Shown: positions 41,567-53,683 of the stretch, piece by piece | How positions within the stretch are numbered: position 1 is the first letter of the stretch | How the letters are laid out: every line of letters begins with the position of its first letter | Source: Halomonas sp. 1513 | GTDB taxonomy: Bacteria; Pseudomonadota; Gammaproteobacteria; Pseudomonadales; Halomonadaceae | Assembly (NCBI GenBank): GCA_001971685.1 | Contig: CP019326.1 | Span: 2,666,001-2,730,000 of the forward strand | Length of the DNA: 64,000 bases | Direction of reading: 5' to 3' | The notes under the pieces: model-generated | The model's input: only the letters and a program-made list of their open reading frames with translations | The model's database searches: none | Told to the model about the DNA's origin: nothing | Position numbers and translations under genes: made by a program

Positions 41567-41956
41567 TTAACGCTTGGAGAACTGCGGGCGACGACGCGCC
41601 TTGCGCAGGCCAACCTTCTTACGCTCGACTTCGCGGGCATCGCGAGTCACGTAACCGGCGGCGCGCAGCGGCTGGCGGAGTTCTTCGTTATACACCATCA
41701 GGGCACGGGTGATGCCGTGACGAATGGCGCCGGCCTGAGACGAACCGCCGCCGCCCTTGACGGTGACATAGGCGTCGAACTGGCCCAGGGTGTCGGTCAG
41801 CTCGAGGGGCTGGCGCACCACCATGCGACCGGTGACGCGACCGAAATAGAGGTCGAGTTCCTTGTCATTGACGGTGATCTTGCCGGTGCCCGGCTTGAGG
41901 AACACACGGGCGGTGGATGTCTTGCGGCGCCCGGTACCGTAATACTGCTGTGTCAT
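41567..41956 (-). CDS. rpsI: 30S ribosomal protein S9
   Basis: 129 aa. S9 of the small-subunit head; its C-terminal tail, ending RRRPQFSKR, reaches the decoding region and the P-site tRNA. Typical text: [32 protein letters not shown] and [14 protein letters not shown]. Thirteen bases after rplM. Confidence 0.99.
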   Translation of the reverse strand: MTQQYYGTGRRKTSTARVFLKPGTGKITVNDKELDLYFGRVTGRMVVRQPLELTDTLGQFDAYVTVKGGGGSSQAGAIRHGITRALMVYNEELRQPLRAAGYVTRDAREVERKKVGLRKARRRPQFSKR

Positions 41957-41969
41957 GGCGAAGTATCCC

Positions 41970-42398
41970 TTAGAGGTTCAGTTCTTGCGGCTGCTGAGCA
42001 ACGTGCGGATGCTCGGCACCGGCGTAGACCTTGAGCTTGGTGTACATGGCGCGGCCCAGCGGACCCTTCGGCAGCATGCCCTTGACGGCAGACTCGATGA
42101 CGCGCTCGGGAGCGTAGCCGATCATCTTCTCGAAGTTCATGGAACGCAGGCCACCCGGGTAACCGGTGTGACGATAATAGGTCTTGGCCTGGGCCTTGTT
42201 GCCGGTCACCTTAACCTTCTCGGCGTTGATCACGACGATGTAGTCGCCGGTATCGACGTGCGGGGTATACTCCGCCTTATGCTTGCCGCGCAGGCGGCGT
42301 GCAATTTCGGTCGCCAGACGACCGAGCGTCTTGTCTGTCGCGTCGACGACAAACCAGTCGCGCTGGACGGACTGCGGCTTAGCACTGAACGTCTTCAT
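41970..42398 (-). CDS. rplM: 50S ribosomal protein L13
   Basis: 142 aa from the ATG at 42398 ([15 protein letters not shown]). Early-assembly protein of the large subunit. Seen: [31 protein letters not shown] and [19 protein letters not shown]. In E. coli L13 represses its own operon by binding the mRNA leader; here an approximately 105-nt leader with a strong hairpin precedes the start. Confidence 0.99.
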   Translation of the reverse strand: MKTFSAKPQSVQRDWFVVDATDKTLGRLATEIARRLRGKHKAEYTPHVDTGDYIVVINAEKVKVTGNKAQAKTYYRHTGYPGGLRSMNFEKMIGYAPERVIESAVKGMLPKGPLGRAMYTKLKVYAGAEHPHVAQQPQELNL

Positions 42399-42469
42399 GG
42401 ATGAATCACCAAATCGATGTATTGGGTCTCGATACCGCGAACGGCACCTGACCATCCCTATTTTTCTTG

Positions 42470-42495
42470 GTTGCCACGCAAAAATGCGCGGCAAC
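42470..42495 (-). promoter_or_regulatory. Leader hairpin upstream of rplM
   Basis: Minus-strand GTTGCC-G-CGC-ATTTTT-GCG-T-GGCAAC, a 9-bp stem with one mismatch about 70 bases ahead of the rplM start and downstream of the predicted start of transcription. It is a candidate L13 binding site for autoregulation (inference). Confidence 0.4.
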
Positions 42496-42511
42496 GGTCG
42501 AGCGAGGCGGC

Positions 42512-42541
42512 ATTCTACACGAGCCTGACGCGCCTAGGCAA
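42512..42541 (-). promoter_or_regulatory. rplM-rpsI promoter
   Basis: Minus-strand TTGCCT (42536-42541), 18 bp, TAGAAT (42512-42517). Good match to sigma-70 consensus; it places the transcription start about 105 bases before rplM. Confidence 0.6.
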
Positions 42542-42558
42542 TCGCCTTTACTCTCTAC

Positions 42559-43743
42559 TCACGGCTTATGGGGCAGCGCCAGATACTCGTGGGACTGCAT
42601 CTCCTGAAGCCGCGACAGGGTGCGCTGGAACTCGAACTCCAGTCGCCCGTCGGCGTAGAGCCGCTCGGCGTCGACCTCCGCCGACATCAGCAGCTTGACG
42701 CCGCGGTCGTAGAACTCATCGACCATGTTGATGAAACGCCGCGCCTGATCATCGGTGGCCGCACTCATCCGCGTGACATTGGAGACCAGCACGCTATGGA
42801 ACTCGCGGGCCAGCTCGATATAGTCGTTCTGGCTGCGCGGGCCGTCGCACAGCTCGAGAAACTCGAACCACACCACGTCGTCGTGGAGACGCCGCGCCTT
42901 GAGAATGCGGTGGTTGATCTCGACCGGGGCATCGGCCTCACCTTCGGCGCCGGCGATCTCGCGAAAACTGCGCGCCAGCTCCGACTCGGCAGCGGCGTCT
43001 AGCGGCGAGTGGAATATTTCGGCGCGCTCCAGGGCGCGCAGCCGATAGTCGATGCCCGAGTCGACGTTGACCACGTCGCAGTGGCGCTTGACCAGCTCGA
43101 TGGCGGGCAGGAAGCGCGCCCGCTGCAGGCCGTCCTTGTAGAGGTCATCGGGCACGATATTGGAGGTCGCCACCAGCACCACGCCGTGCTCGAACAGCGC
43201 CTCGAGGAGGTTGGCGAGGATCATCGCATCGGTGATGTCCTTGACGAAGAACTCGTCGAAGCAGATCACCCGCGCCTCGCCGGCAAACTTGGTGGCGATC
43301 AGCTTGAGCGGGTTCTTCTCGCCCTTGTAGTGGTCGAGCTCGTTGTGCACCCGCTGCATGAAGCGATGAAAGTGAGTGCGCATCTTGTCGGGGAACGGCA
43401 GCGACTCGAAGAAGGTGTCCACCAGGTAGGTCTTGCCGCGACCCACGCCACCCCAGAAGTACAACCCCATGATCGCCGGCGGCGCCTCGAACGGCGAGGC
43501 GGGCTTCTTGTTGCCGAACAGCCCCGCCATCTTCGACTTCAGCCCCCTGCCCGACGCCACCTGCTTGGGGGCGCTGCGCGGCGCGGCCACCAGCGCATCG
43601 TAGAGACGCTGCAGGTGTTCGACCGCCGCTTCCTGGGCCGGATCATACTGGAAATCGTCGCGCTCGAGATCGGCACGGTAGCGGGCCAGTGGCCCTTGGC
43701 CGGTGGACGCCGGCGCATTCGTCGCAGTGGTTGTCGCACTCAT
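42559..43743 (-). CDS. zapE: ZapE, divisome-associated ATPase
   Basis: 394 aa. AAA-type ATPase (AFG1-like family) that acts on the Z ring in E. coli under oxygen limitation. Walker A GGVGRGKT (98-105), Walker B VICFDEFFVKD, sensor VLVATSN. An N-terminal segment with Ala/Thr-rich start (1-15) may be disordered. Divergent from zapG, and close to rplM as in other gammaproteobacteria. Confidence 0.94.
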   Translation of the reverse strand: MSATTTATNAPASTGQGPLARYRADLERDDFQYDPAQEAAVEHLQRLYDALVAAPRSAPKQVASGRGLKSKMAGLFGNKKPASPFEAPPAIMGLYFWGGVGRGKTYLVDTFFESLPFPDKMRTHFHRFMQRVHNELDHYKGEKNPLKLIATKFAGEARVICFDEFFVKDITDAMILANLLEALFEHGVVLVATSNIVPDDLYKDGLQRARFLPAIELVKRHCDVVNVDSGIDYRLRALERAEIFHSPLDAAAESELARSFREIAGAEGEADAPVEINHRILKARRLHDDVVWFEFLELCDGPRSQNDYIELAREFHSVLVSNVTRMSAATDDQARRFINMVDEFYDRGVKLLMSAEVDAERLYADGRLEFEFQRTLSRLQEMQSHEYLALPHKP

Positions 43744-43805
43744 GGGGACCTTGCGTACCTCGCACTCAGCTCGTCGAGCCGTGCATTATACCCGCGGCAG
43801 CGCCA

Positions 43806-43821
43806 TTTCGCATGTGCGAAA
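43806..43821. promoter_or_regulatory. Palindrome in the zapE/zapG divergent region
   Basis: TTTCGCA-TG-TGCGAAA: 7-bp perfect arms around two bases, about 35 bp ahead of the zapG -35 box and 63 bp ahead of zapE. Looks like an operator for a dimeric regulator; none is identified. Confidence 0.4.
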
Positions 43822-43856
43822 CGGACCGGGCAGGGCCACTTTCCACGTCTGGCGCA

Positions 43857-43887
43857 TTGACCTCGGTCTCGGCGTGCCCCCTATAAT
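43857..43887 (+). promoter_or_regulatory. zapG promoter
   Basis: TTGACC (43857-43862), 19-bp spacer, perfect TATAAT (43882-43887), about 100 bp ahead of the GTG start. The spacer is long, so strength is uncertain. Confidence 0.5.
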
Positions 43888-43988
43888 GGCGGCGTCGGCA
43901 GTGCTGCCCGTTGGGCGGCGCCGACCCGGCCAGCATCGAGCGGCGCTCGCATCCGCATCACTGGCGGCAAGAACTAAAGGGGAACGAC

Positions 43989-44441
43989 GTGTACGACAGT
44001 AATATCGACTGGATACTGGCCATCGTCAGCGGCTTGGCCGGCATCGGCATCGGCGCACTGGGCTATCACCTGCTCAACGCCAATGTAGCGCGCAACCAGA
44101 AAGTGCGTCAGCGCCTGGCCGAGGCCGAGCTCGAACTCAGCCAGGTCAAGGATGCGCTCAACGACCACTTTGCGCGCGCCGCCGATCTGGTCACCAGCAT
44201 TCAACGCCAGAGCCATGAGCTCGAGCAGCAGCTGTCGCTGGGGGCCGACCGGCTCTGCGACGACCTGCAGATCAAGCGCCGCCTGACGCCGGGCGATGAG
44301 CTGTCGAGCGACGATGACGCCTCACCGGCGGTTCCCCGGGACTACGCAGACGGCGATCACGGCACCCTGGCCGAAGACTTCGGCCTGCGCCGCGACGATG
44401 ACGCCGCCGACGCCACCCAGCCGCAGCCACCGCGCTACTGA
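43989..44441 (+). CDS. zapG: ZapG (YhcB), DUF1043 inner-membrane protein
   Basis: 150 aa from the GTG at 43989, with GGGGA five bases upstream; earlier in-frame codons are not family-like. One N-terminal membrane helix (about 5-28, DWILAIVSGLAGIGIGALGY), then a coiled coil (about 35-85) and an acidic low-complexity tail. YhcB/ZapG links envelope synthesis and division in E. coli. The coiled-coil DUF1043 core is clear; the tail is unconserved. Confidence 0.9.
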   Translation: MYDSNIDWILAIVSGLAGIGIGALGYHLLNANVARNQKVRQRLAEAELELSQVKDALNDHFARAADLVTSIQRQSHELEQQLSLGADRLCDDLQIKRRLTPGDELSSDDDASPAVPRDYADGDHGTLAEDFGLRRDDDAADATQPQPPRY

Positions 44442-44483
44442 GGCCATGACGCCGCGCGCCTTGGCGCCGGCGTCCCCTCCCGC

Positions 44484-45242
44484 TCAGGCGGGGTTGTCGA
44501 TGTCCACGAAACGGTGCTCGATACCCAGCTCTGCGGCCAGCCAGTCGCCCAGCGCCATGACACCATCGCGCTCGGTGGCGTGGTGCCCCGCCGCCAGGTA
44601 GCTGATCCCCATCTCACGGGCGATATGCGTGGTACGCTCGGAGATCTCCCCCGAGATGAACAGCTCCGCACCGGCCTCGGCGGCAGCCGCGATCATGTCC
44701 TGGGCACCGCCGGTACACCACGCCACTCGCCCGACCTCGCCGCGGTGGCCCTCGACCAGCAGCGGCTGGCGCCCCAAGCGCTCGCCGACGTGGGCCGCCA
44801 GGGCCCGACTGTCGAGCCCCGCCGGCGGCGCGCCCAGCCACAGCAGCCCCTCGCCCTGCTCGCCGTCTGCACAGCCGCTGGGGGTGAAGCCCAGGCGCTG
44901 GCCAAGCAGCGCATTGTTGCCCAGCGTCGCATGGGCATCCAGCGGCAGATGATAGGCGAGCAGGTTGATGTCGTGGCTGAGCAGCGTCTTGAGGCGGCGC
45001 TGCTTCATCCCGGTCACCGCCACCGGCTCGTTCTTCCAGAAATAGCCGTGGTGTACCAGCACCAGATCGGCGTCCCAGGCCAGCGCCTCGTCGAGCAGCG
45101 CCTGACAGGCCGTGACACCGCTCAGCACCCGCTTGATCTGTGGGCGTCCCGCCACCTGCAAGCCATTGACGGTATAGTCCTTGAAGCGCGCTGGCTGCAG
45201 CAGCGTGTCGCATGCAGCCACCAGCGTCTGACGATCGATCAT
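44484..45242 (-). CDS. NIF3/YbgI-family dinuclear metal protein
   Basis: 252 aa. Hexameric toroid family (YbgI, often labelled GTP cyclohydrolase I type 2), true role unsettled. Two-metal ligands are seen: VLVHHGYFWKN (HH), NLLAYHLPLDAH (H...D), and GEISERTTHIAREMG with AAGHHATERDGV (H..E) near the end. Convergent with zapG, divergent from the algW-like gene. Confidence 0.93.
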   Translation of the reverse strand: MIDRQTLVAACDTLLQPARFKDYTVNGLQVAGRPQIKRVLSGVTACQALLDEALAWDADLVLVHHGYFWKNEPVAVTGMKQRRLKTLLSHDINLLAYHLPLDAHATLGNNALLGQRLGFTPSGCADGEQGEGLLWLGAPPAGLDSRALAAHVGERLGRQPLLVEGHRGEVGRVAWCTGGAQDMIAAAAEAGAELFISGEISERTTHIAREMGISYLAAGHHATERDGVMALGDWLAAELGIEHRFVDIDNPA

Positions 45243-45344
45243 GCTCTCCTCCCAGACAGGCCAAAAGCGGCAGTGTTACAATAGCTCGCCATTGTAGCGA
45301 CTGTGGCTACCCCCAGCGACCGCCCCGTCGACAAGGAATCTTGC

Positions 45345-46583
<1,239 letters not shown>

Positions 46584-46602
46584 GCGCGCTCCAGCACAGC
46601 GC

Positions 46603-46639
46603 AAAACGCCCCCGTCAGTGTGACTGACGGGGGCGTTTG
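46603..46639. terminator. Bidirectional terminator between algW and hisD
   Basis: AAACGCCCCCGTCAGT-GTG-ACTGACGGGGGCGTTT: a 16-bp perfect stem between two convergent stops. Confidence 0.92.
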
Positions 46640-46667
46640 CGTTCAGCGCTGCGTTAATCGGCCGCGT

Positions 46668-47990
46668 TCAGGGCTTGATGCGGTACTCCGCAGAGCGCGC
46701 GTGGGCGGTCAGCGACTCCCCGCGGGCCAGCACCGAGGCGGTGCGCCCCAGCGCAGACGCGCCGTCGGCGGAGCAGTGGATGATCGACGAGCGCTTCTGG
46801 AAGTCGTAGACCCCTAGCGGCGAGGAGAAACGGGCGGTGCCCGAGGTCGGCAGCACGTGGTTGGGACCCGCACAGTAGTCGCCCAACGCCTCGGCGGTAT
46901 AGCGACCCATGAAGATCGCCCCGGCGTGGCGCACCTCACCGAGCCAGGCGTCGGGATCGGCCACCGAGAGCTCGAGGTGCTCGGGGGCGATGCGGTTGAT
47001 CAGCGCCGCCGCCTCGCTGCGGTCGCGGCACACCACCAGCGCGCCCCGCGCCGCCAGCGACTCGGCGATGATCGTCTGACGCTCCATGGTCGGCAGCAGC
47101 GACTCGATCGACGCCGCCACGGCATCGGCATGGGCAGGCTCCCAGGTGATAAAGATCGCCTGGGCGTCCTCATCGTGCTCGGCCTGGGAGAACAGGTCCA
47201 TGGCCAGCCAGTCGGGATCGGTGCCGCCGTCGGAGACCACCAGGATCTCCGAGGGGCCGGCGATCATGTCGATACCCACCTGGCCGAATACCGCGCGCTT
47301 GGCGGTGGCCACGTAGATATTGCCCGGCCCGACGATCTTGTCGACCCGCGGCACGCTCTCGGTACCGTAGGCCAGTGCCGCCACCGCCTGCGCGCCACCC
47401 AGGGTAAAGACATGGTCGACGCCGGCCAGATGCGCCGCCGCCAGCACCAGCTCGTTGAGCACCCCGTCCGGGGTCGGCACCACCATGACGATCTCGCGCA
47501 CGCCGGCAACATGCGCCGGAATCGCGTTCATGAGTACCGAGGAGGGATAGGCGGCCTTGCCGCCGGGCACGTAGATCCCGGCGCGGTCCAGCGCCGTGAC
47601 CTGCTGGCCCAGCACCGTGCCGTCGGCCTCGGTGTATTGCCAGGACCCCGGCTTCTGATGCTCGTGGTAGACGCGAATACGCTCGGCGGCGGCGGCCAGC
47701 GCCTCGCGCTGCTCGGCGGGCAGGCCATCATAGGCTTGGCGCAGGCGCGCCGGCCCCAGGGTCAGCTCGGCCATCGAACTCACCGCCAGGCGATCGAGGC
47801 GGTTGGAGAGCTCGACCAGGGCCGCATCGCCGCGGCTACGCACCGCGGCGATGATGTCATCGACACGCTGCTGAACCTCGGCACTGGAGACGCCCTCCCA
47901 GGCCAGGAGTGCGTCGAGGCGGGCATCGAAATCGGCGTCGGCGGTGGACAGCCGGGTGATCGCGGGAAGCTCACGGGCATTGTCGGTCAT
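46668..47990 (-). CDS. hisD: HisD, histidinol dehydrogenase
   Basis: 440 aa. Last two steps of histidine synthesis: histidinol to histidinal to histidine, NAD and zinc dependent. Motifs: [20 protein letters not shown] (about 124-143), [39 protein letters not shown], and [12 protein letters not shown] with the C-terminal catalytic His region. 61 bp after hisG. Convergent with algW; hisC, which follows hisD in Pseudomonas, is absent here. Confidence 0.97.
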   Translation of the reverse strand: MTDNARELPAITRLSTADADFDARLDALLAWEGVSSAEVQQRVDDIIAAVRSRGDAALVELSNRLDRLAVSSMAELTLGPARLRQAYDGLPAEQREALAAAAERIRVYHEHQKPGSWQYTEADGTVLGQQVTALDRAGIYVPGGKAAYPSSVLMNAIPAHVAGVREIVMVVPTPDGVLNELVLAAAHLAGVDHVFTLGGAQAVAALAYGTESVPRVDKIVGPGNIYVATAKRAVFGQVGIDMIAGPSEILVVSDGGTDPDWLAMDLFSQAEHDEDAQAIFITWEPAHADAVAASIESLLPTMERQTIIAESLAARGALVVCRDRSEAAALINRIAPEHLELSVADPDAWLGEVRHAGAIFMGRYTAEALGDYCAGPNHVLPTSGTARFSSPLGVYDFQKRSSIIHCSADGASALGRTASVLARGESLTAHARSAEYRIKP

Positions 47991-48051
47991 GGGGCTCTCT
48001 CCAGGTAACCTCGCTCATCCTTGAGCGGCGGGACAATAGGATGACTCGGGA

Positions 48052-48714
48052 CTAACGGGCCGCCGGCGCGCGGTGATCGCGGCGCTCGGCCACGGCGCCT
48101 CGCAGGCGCTCGATCAGCGGCTTGAGACGCGCATGCTTCATGGTCATGGCGGCCTTGTTGACCACCAGCCGAGTGCTGATGCTGGCGATCAGCTCGCGCG
48201 GCTCCATGCCGTTGGCACGCAGCGTGTTGCCGGTATCGACGATATCGACGATCTCGTCGGCGAGGTTCATCAGCGGCGCCAGCTCCATGGCCCCGTAGAG
48301 CTTGATCACGTCGGCCTGGATACCCTGCTCGGCATAGTAGCGGCGCGCCACGTTGACGAACTTGGTCGCCACCCGGCGCCGCGCCAGGCCCGGCTCGGCG
48401 CCCTGCACCCCAGCGGTCATCAGCTTGCAGCCGGCGATCTCCAGGTCGAGCGGCTCGTAGAGCCCCTCGGCGCCGTGCTCGAGCAGCACGTCCTTGCCGG
48501 CCACCCCGAGGTCGGCGGCGCCGAGCTGCACGTAGGTCGGCACGTCGGTGGCACGGATCACCACCAGCTTGACGTCGGGCAGGTTGGTGTCGAACAGCAG
48601 CTTGCGGCTCTTGCCGAGATCCTCGGCAGGCTCGATCCCGGCGTCCGCCAGTAGCGGCAGGGTCTCATCGAGAATGCGGCCCTTGGACAGGGCCACGATC
48701 AGTTGCTTGGTCAT
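48052..48714 (-). CDS. hisG: HisG, ATP phosphoribosyltransferase, short form
   Basis: 220 aa. First step of histidine synthesis (ATP plus PRPP). It is the short form that lacks the C-terminal histidine-binding domain; such enzymes need HisZ for activity and feedback control, and no hisZ is in the window. Motifs: [39 protein letters not shown], and [12 protein letters not shown] for PRPP binding. 21 bp after murA, so likely the same transcript. Confidence 0.96.
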   Translation of the reverse strand: MTKQLIVALSKGRILDETLPLLADAGIEPAEDLGKSRKLLFDTNLPDVKLVVIRATDVPTYVQLGAADLGVAGKDVLLEHGAEGLYEPLDLEIAGCKLMTAGVQGAEPGLARRRVATKFVNVARRYYAEQGIQADVIKLYGAMELAPLMNLADEIVDIVDTGNTLRANGMEPRELIASISTRLVVNKAAMTMKHARLKPLIERLRGAVAERRDHRAPAAR

Positions 48715-48735
48715 CAGCTAGCTCACGTCGGTCAT

Positions 48736-50276
<1,541 letters not shown>

Positions 50277-50362
50277 GCGCGCAGCTCTCCTCTGAAATAA
50301 GCATGTCAGCGCTAGACCGGCGTACGCGGTACGCGGAGCGCAAATGGGTTCCAATGGTAATC

Positions 50363-50398
50363 AAAAGCGCCCCGCTTGGCGATGCCAAGGGGGCGATT
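50363..50398 (-). terminator. Terminator of the mla operon
   Basis: Minus strand: CGCCCCC-type arm and CTTGGC/GCCAAG stem around GAT, ending in GGGGCGC then TTTT (50363-50366). It lies 25-60 bp after mlaB. Confidence 0.8.
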
Positions 50399-50405
50399 CA
50401 GTAAC

Positions 50406-50416
50406 GGGGGGGGGGG
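50406..50416. repeat. Homopolymer of 11 G (plus) / 11 C (minus)
   Basis: An uninterrupted run of 11 G, four bases after the mlaB stop and just before the mla terminator. Prone to slippage; no coding frame is affected in this sequence. Confidence 0.9.
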
Positions 50417-50420
50417 TGCC

Positions 50421-50753
50421 TCAGGCCGCAGAAGCCTCGGGGAGCAGGCTGTCGAGGCCCGCCATGCGCGTCAGCCGCGCCAGCGGCGCCGACAGCGTCA
50501 CGCTGTCGATGACCAGCCCGGCGGCCTCGGCACGCCGGATCCATTCGAGCAGCACGCTGAGGGCCGCACTGCTGACCCGCTCGACGCCACTCAGGTCGAG
50601 GACCAGGCGGGTAGCCGCTGGCTGCTTGGACAGCCAGGCGCCGCCGCTGGCTGCCAAGGCCGCGGCGACCTCGAAGTCGACGTCGCCGCTGACCGCCAGG
50701 CGCGAGGCCTCGGCATCGAGACGCACGCCGCTCTCCTCCAGCAGGCAGCTCAT
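50421..50753 (-). CDS. mlaB: MlaB, STAS-domain subunit of the Mla transporter
   Basis: 110 aa. Cytoplasmic STAS protein that binds MlaF and supports the MlaFEDB complex. STAS features: a beta strand LAVSGDVDFEVA, then TRLVLDLSGVERVSSAALSVLLEW (in parts) with the Ser-Ser/Ala at the anti-sigma-antagonist site. Four-base overlap with mlaC. An 11-C run follows its stop. Confidence 0.92.
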   Translation of the reverse strand: MSCLLEESGVRLDAEASRLAVSGDVDFEVAAALAASGGAWLSKQPAATRLVLDLSGVERVSSAALSVLLEWIRRAEAAGLVIDSVTLSAPLARLTRMAGLDSLLPEASAA

Positions 50754-51415
50754 GCCGAGCCGCCCTCCTCCAGCTCATCGACGCCCACTTCCGGCGACCA
50801 GCCGTCGATCACCGCATCATAGTCGCGGCCATGATCGCGCATCGCCTGATCGAACTGGTTGCGGAAGGTCAGTCCCAGGTTGATGCCGTTGACGATCACG
50901 TTGACCACCTTCCACTCGCCGTCGCTGAGGCGCAGCGAGTAGCTGACCGGATATACCTGACCGTTGGTGGCGACGACCTCCATGGCCACGCTGGCCTGGT
51001 CGTCGTGACGCGACTCGCGCTGGTTGTCGAGCACCCGCAGTTCGCGATAATCGAAGGTCACCAGCCCCTTGGTGTAGGTGTCGATCAGCGTCTGGCGAAA
51101 CGTCCTGGCAAAGCGACTGCGCTGCTCCGGGGTGGCATTCTGGAAGTAGCGCCCCATGACGCTGGCCCCGATATAGCGGAAGTCGGCGATGTCGTCGAGG
51201 TTGCTATCCACCAGCGCCTCGAGCTCATCGAGGTTGTCGGCGAAGTAGTCGCGACGCCCCTCGATCTCGCCCATCAGTTCATCGATGCTATCCCGGATCA
51301 ACTGCTCGGGGGTCTGGCTGGGCTGCTGGGCCTGCAGTGGCCCCGCCACGAGCAGCATCAGCGCTGCCACCAGGACGGCTGCACCAGACAGGTAACGCTC
51401 ACATACTGCTCGCAT
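50750..51415 (-). CDS. mlaC: MlaC, periplasmic phospholipid carrier
   Basis: 221 aa from the ATG at 51415 (GGAGG four bases ahead); an ATG at 51442 within mlaD is less likely. Sec signal peptide (about 1-29, ending LQA). MlaC domain (about 40-205) with FADNLDELEALVDSNL, RYFQNATPEQRSRFARTFRQ (in parts) and WKVVNVIVNGINLGLTFRNQF (in parts). Carries phospholipids between MlaA-porin and MlaD. Confidence 0.95.
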   Translation of the reverse strand: MRAVCERYLSGAAVLVAALMLLVAGPLQAQQPSQTPEQLIRDSIDELMGEIEGRRDYFADNLDELEALVDSNLDDIADFRYIGASVMGRYFQNATPEQRSRFARTFRQTLIDTYTKGLVTFDYRELRVLDNQRESRHDDQASVAMEVVATNGQVYPVSYSLRLSDGEWKVVNVIVNGINLGLTFRNQFDQAMRDHGRDYDAVIDGWSPEVGVDELEEGGSA

Positions 51416-51438
51416 AACGCCTCCATCGACAAATGTCA

Positions 51439-51903
51439 TCAATCACTGACCATATTGGACACGAACTGCTGGATGAGTTCTTCCAGCACCAGTGCCGATT
51501 GCGTATCGCGTATGGTGTCGCCATCCGCCAGGGTGTCGGGGTCACCGCCCACCGACAGGCCCACATACTGCTCGCCGAGCAGCCCCGAGGTCAGAATCGC
51601 CGCCGTGGTATCCCGCGACAGGCGGTCCTCGAGCTTGCCGTCCAGCTCCATGACCACCCGCGCATCGTACCAGTCGGTATCCAGCTCGATGGACGAAACC
51701 CGCCCGACGGTGACCCCGGCCATGGTGACCTGGGCACGCGGCTTGAGACCGCCGATATTCGAGAAGTTGGCCTCCAGGGTGAAGGTGTTGCCTGGCGCGG
51801 TGAGGGTCAGTCCGCTGACCCGCAGGCCGAGGAACACCAGCCCCAGGATCCCTGCGAGCATGAATAGCCCGACACCGAGTTCCATTATCTTGCTGCGCTT
51901 CAT
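51439..51903 (-). CDS. mlaD: MlaD, MCE-domain subunit of the Mla transporter
   Basis: 154 aa. One N-terminal helix (about 7-29) and one MCE domain (about 38-118) with FSNIGGLKPRAQVTMAGVTVG (in parts) and LTSGLLGEQYVGL. Forms the hexameric ring that receives lipid from MlaC. Seventeen bases after mlaE. Confidence 0.96.
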   Translation of the reverse strand: MKRSKIMELGVGLFMLAGILGLVFLGLRVSGLTLTAPGNTFTLEANFSNIGGLKPRAQVTMAGVTVGRVSSIELDTDWYDARVVMELDGKLEDRLSRDTTAAILTSGLLGEQYVGLSVGGDPDTLADGDTIRDTQSALVLEELIQQFVSNMVSD

Positions 51904-51919
51904 GCCTTGTCTCCGCTGA

Positions 51920-52702
51920 TCATGACATCCCGCCGAACATTACCGCGGTCAATACGAAATCCAGCCCCAGAACGGCCAGCGAGGAGTAGACCACGGTCCG
52001 CGTGGTGGCCCGTGAGATGCCCTCGGAGGTGGGGATCAGGTCATAGCCCTGGAACACCGCGATCCAGGTCACCACCAGGGCGAACACCAGACTCTTGACC
52101 ATGCCGTTGCCGACGTCGCCGACGAAGTCGACACTCGACTGCATGTTGCCCCAGTACGAGCCGTCGAAGACGCCCAGCCACTCGACGCCGACCAGATAGC
52201 CGCCGTAGATACCCACCACGCTGAAGCCGATGGTCAGCAGCGGCAGCGCCACGAAGCCTGCCCAGAGCCGCGGCGCTACGATTCGCCGCAGCGGGTCGAC
52301 GCCGATCATCTCCATGCTGGTGAGCTGCTCGGTGGCCTTCATCAGGCCGATCTCGGCGGTCAGCGCCGAGCCGGCACGGCCGGCGAACAGCAGCGCCGCC
52401 ACCACCGGAGAGAGTTCACGCAGCAGCGACAGCGCCACCATTTGGCCCAGTGCCTGCTCGGCACCGAAATCGACCAGGATGGTATAGCCCTGCAGCGCCA
52501 GCACCATGCCGATGAACAGCCCCGAGACCAGCACGATGGCCAGCGACAGCACGCCGACGAAATGCATCTGACGCAGCCACAGGTAAAGCCCTTCGCGGGA
52601 CGGCACGCCCACCGACGACTGCGCCAGGAACATCCCCGCTCGGCCCAGCGCCTCGAGGACCTCGCAGCCACGCCGGCCGAGGGCCGTGATATGGCGGATC
52701 AT
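51920..52702 (-). CDS. mlaE: MlaE, permease of the Mla transporter
   Basis: 260 aa. Five to six membrane helices with the MlaE/YrbE pattern: an N-terminal amphipathic part, [24 protein letters not shown] (in parts), [23 protein letters not shown] (in parts) and [20 protein letters not shown]. Overlaps mlaF by four bases. Confidence 0.96.
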   Translation of the reverse strand: MIRHITALGRRGCEVLEALGRAGMFLAQSSVGVPSREGLYLWLRQMHFVGVLSLAIVLVSGLFIGMVLALQGYTILVDFGAEQALGQMVALSLLRELSPVVAALLFAGRAGSALTAEIGLMKATEQLTSMEMIGVDPLRRIVAPRLWAGFVALPLLTIGFSVVGIYGGYLVGVEWLGVFDGSYWGNMQSSVDFVGDVGNGMVKSLVFALVVTWIAVFQGYDLIPTSEGISRATTRTVVYSSLAVLGLDFVLTAVMFGGMS

Positions 52703-53511
52703 CCTACGCCTCCTGCACCCAGCATGTCGTGGCGGAAGTCCGCGGCCGGATAGTGGAACGGCACCGGCCCGTCGGCCTCGCCGTGCACGAACTGGCTGAC
52801 GCGCGGATCCTGGTCGACGTCGAGGGTCGCCGGCGTGCCGTGGGCCATTACCTGGCCATCGGCGATCACGTACACATAGTCGGCGATCGACAGCGTCTCC
52901 TTGATATCGTGGGAGACCACTACCGCAGTAAGCCCCAGCGCTTCATTGATGCGCTTGATCAGCTGCACCAGCACGCCCATCGAGATCGGATCCTGACCGA
53001 CGAACGGCTCGTCGTAGAGAATCAGCTCAGGGTCCAGGGCCAGGGCCCGCGCCAGTGCCACGCGGCGGGTCATGCCACCCGACAGCTCGGACGGCATCAG
53101 CGACCTGGCACCGCGTAGCCCCACCGCCTCGAGCTTCATCAACACCAGGTCGCGCACCATCGCCTCGGGCAGATCGGTGTGCACGCGCAGAGGGAAAGCG
53201 ACGTTCTCGAACACGCTCAGATCAGAAAACAGGGCCCCGCTCTGGAACAGCATCCCCATGCGGCGGCGCAGCCGGAACAGCGCCTTGCGCGACAGCGCAT
53301 GGACCTCCTGGCCATCGATCCAGATGCGCCCGGAGGCCGGGGTCAACTGGCCGCCCATCAGCTTTAGCAGGGTCGTCTTGCCGGTGCCGCTGGGCCCCAT
53401 GATCGCGGTGATCTTGCCGCGTGGAATGGTCAGCGACACACCACGGAAGATATCCTTATCACCGCGAGAGAAATGCAGACCATCGATCACCACGAAGGGC
53501 GAATCACTCAT
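52699..53511 (-). CDS. mlaF: MlaF, ATPase of the Mla transporter
   Basis: 270 aa. ABC ATPase: Walker [12 protein letters not shown] (about 39-49), signature [15 protein letters not shown], Walker [14 protein letters not shown], switch His in VVVSHD. A C-terminal extension (about 245-270) may contact MlaB or a neighbour subunit. First gene of mlaFEDCB, divergent from yrbG across 172 bp in which no clear promoter is seen. Confidence 0.96.
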   Translation of the reverse strand: MSDSPFVVIDGLHFSRGDKDIFRGVSLTIPRGKITAIMGPSGTGKTTLLKLMGGQLTPASGRIWIDGQEVHALSRKALFRLRRRMGMLFQSGALFSDLSVFENVAFPLRVHTDLPEAMVRDLVLMKLEAVGLRGARSLMPSELSGGMTRRVALARALALDPELILYDEPFVGQDPISMGVLVQLIKRINEALGLTAVVVSHDIKETLSIADYVYVIADGQVMAHGTPATLDVDQDPRVSQFVHGEADGPVPFHYPAADFRHDMLGAGGVG

Positions 53512-53683
53512 CGCATATCATCTCGTCGAAAAATTATCGAACATCGTATCTTAACTGCGACAGCCCCCGCCAGCGAGAGTTGCGGCAACGCATCATTTAG
53601 CCTCGGCTCGGCGCCTTGCACCCCCGCCCCAAGCGGCGTTTAATTGGCGCCTTCTCATTGAACACCACCGGACCGCCTGCTGC

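Noticed and set aside
41477..42034. 185-codon frame opposite rpsI
   Set aside because: Runs through the rpsI terminator and S9 coding sequence; shadow.
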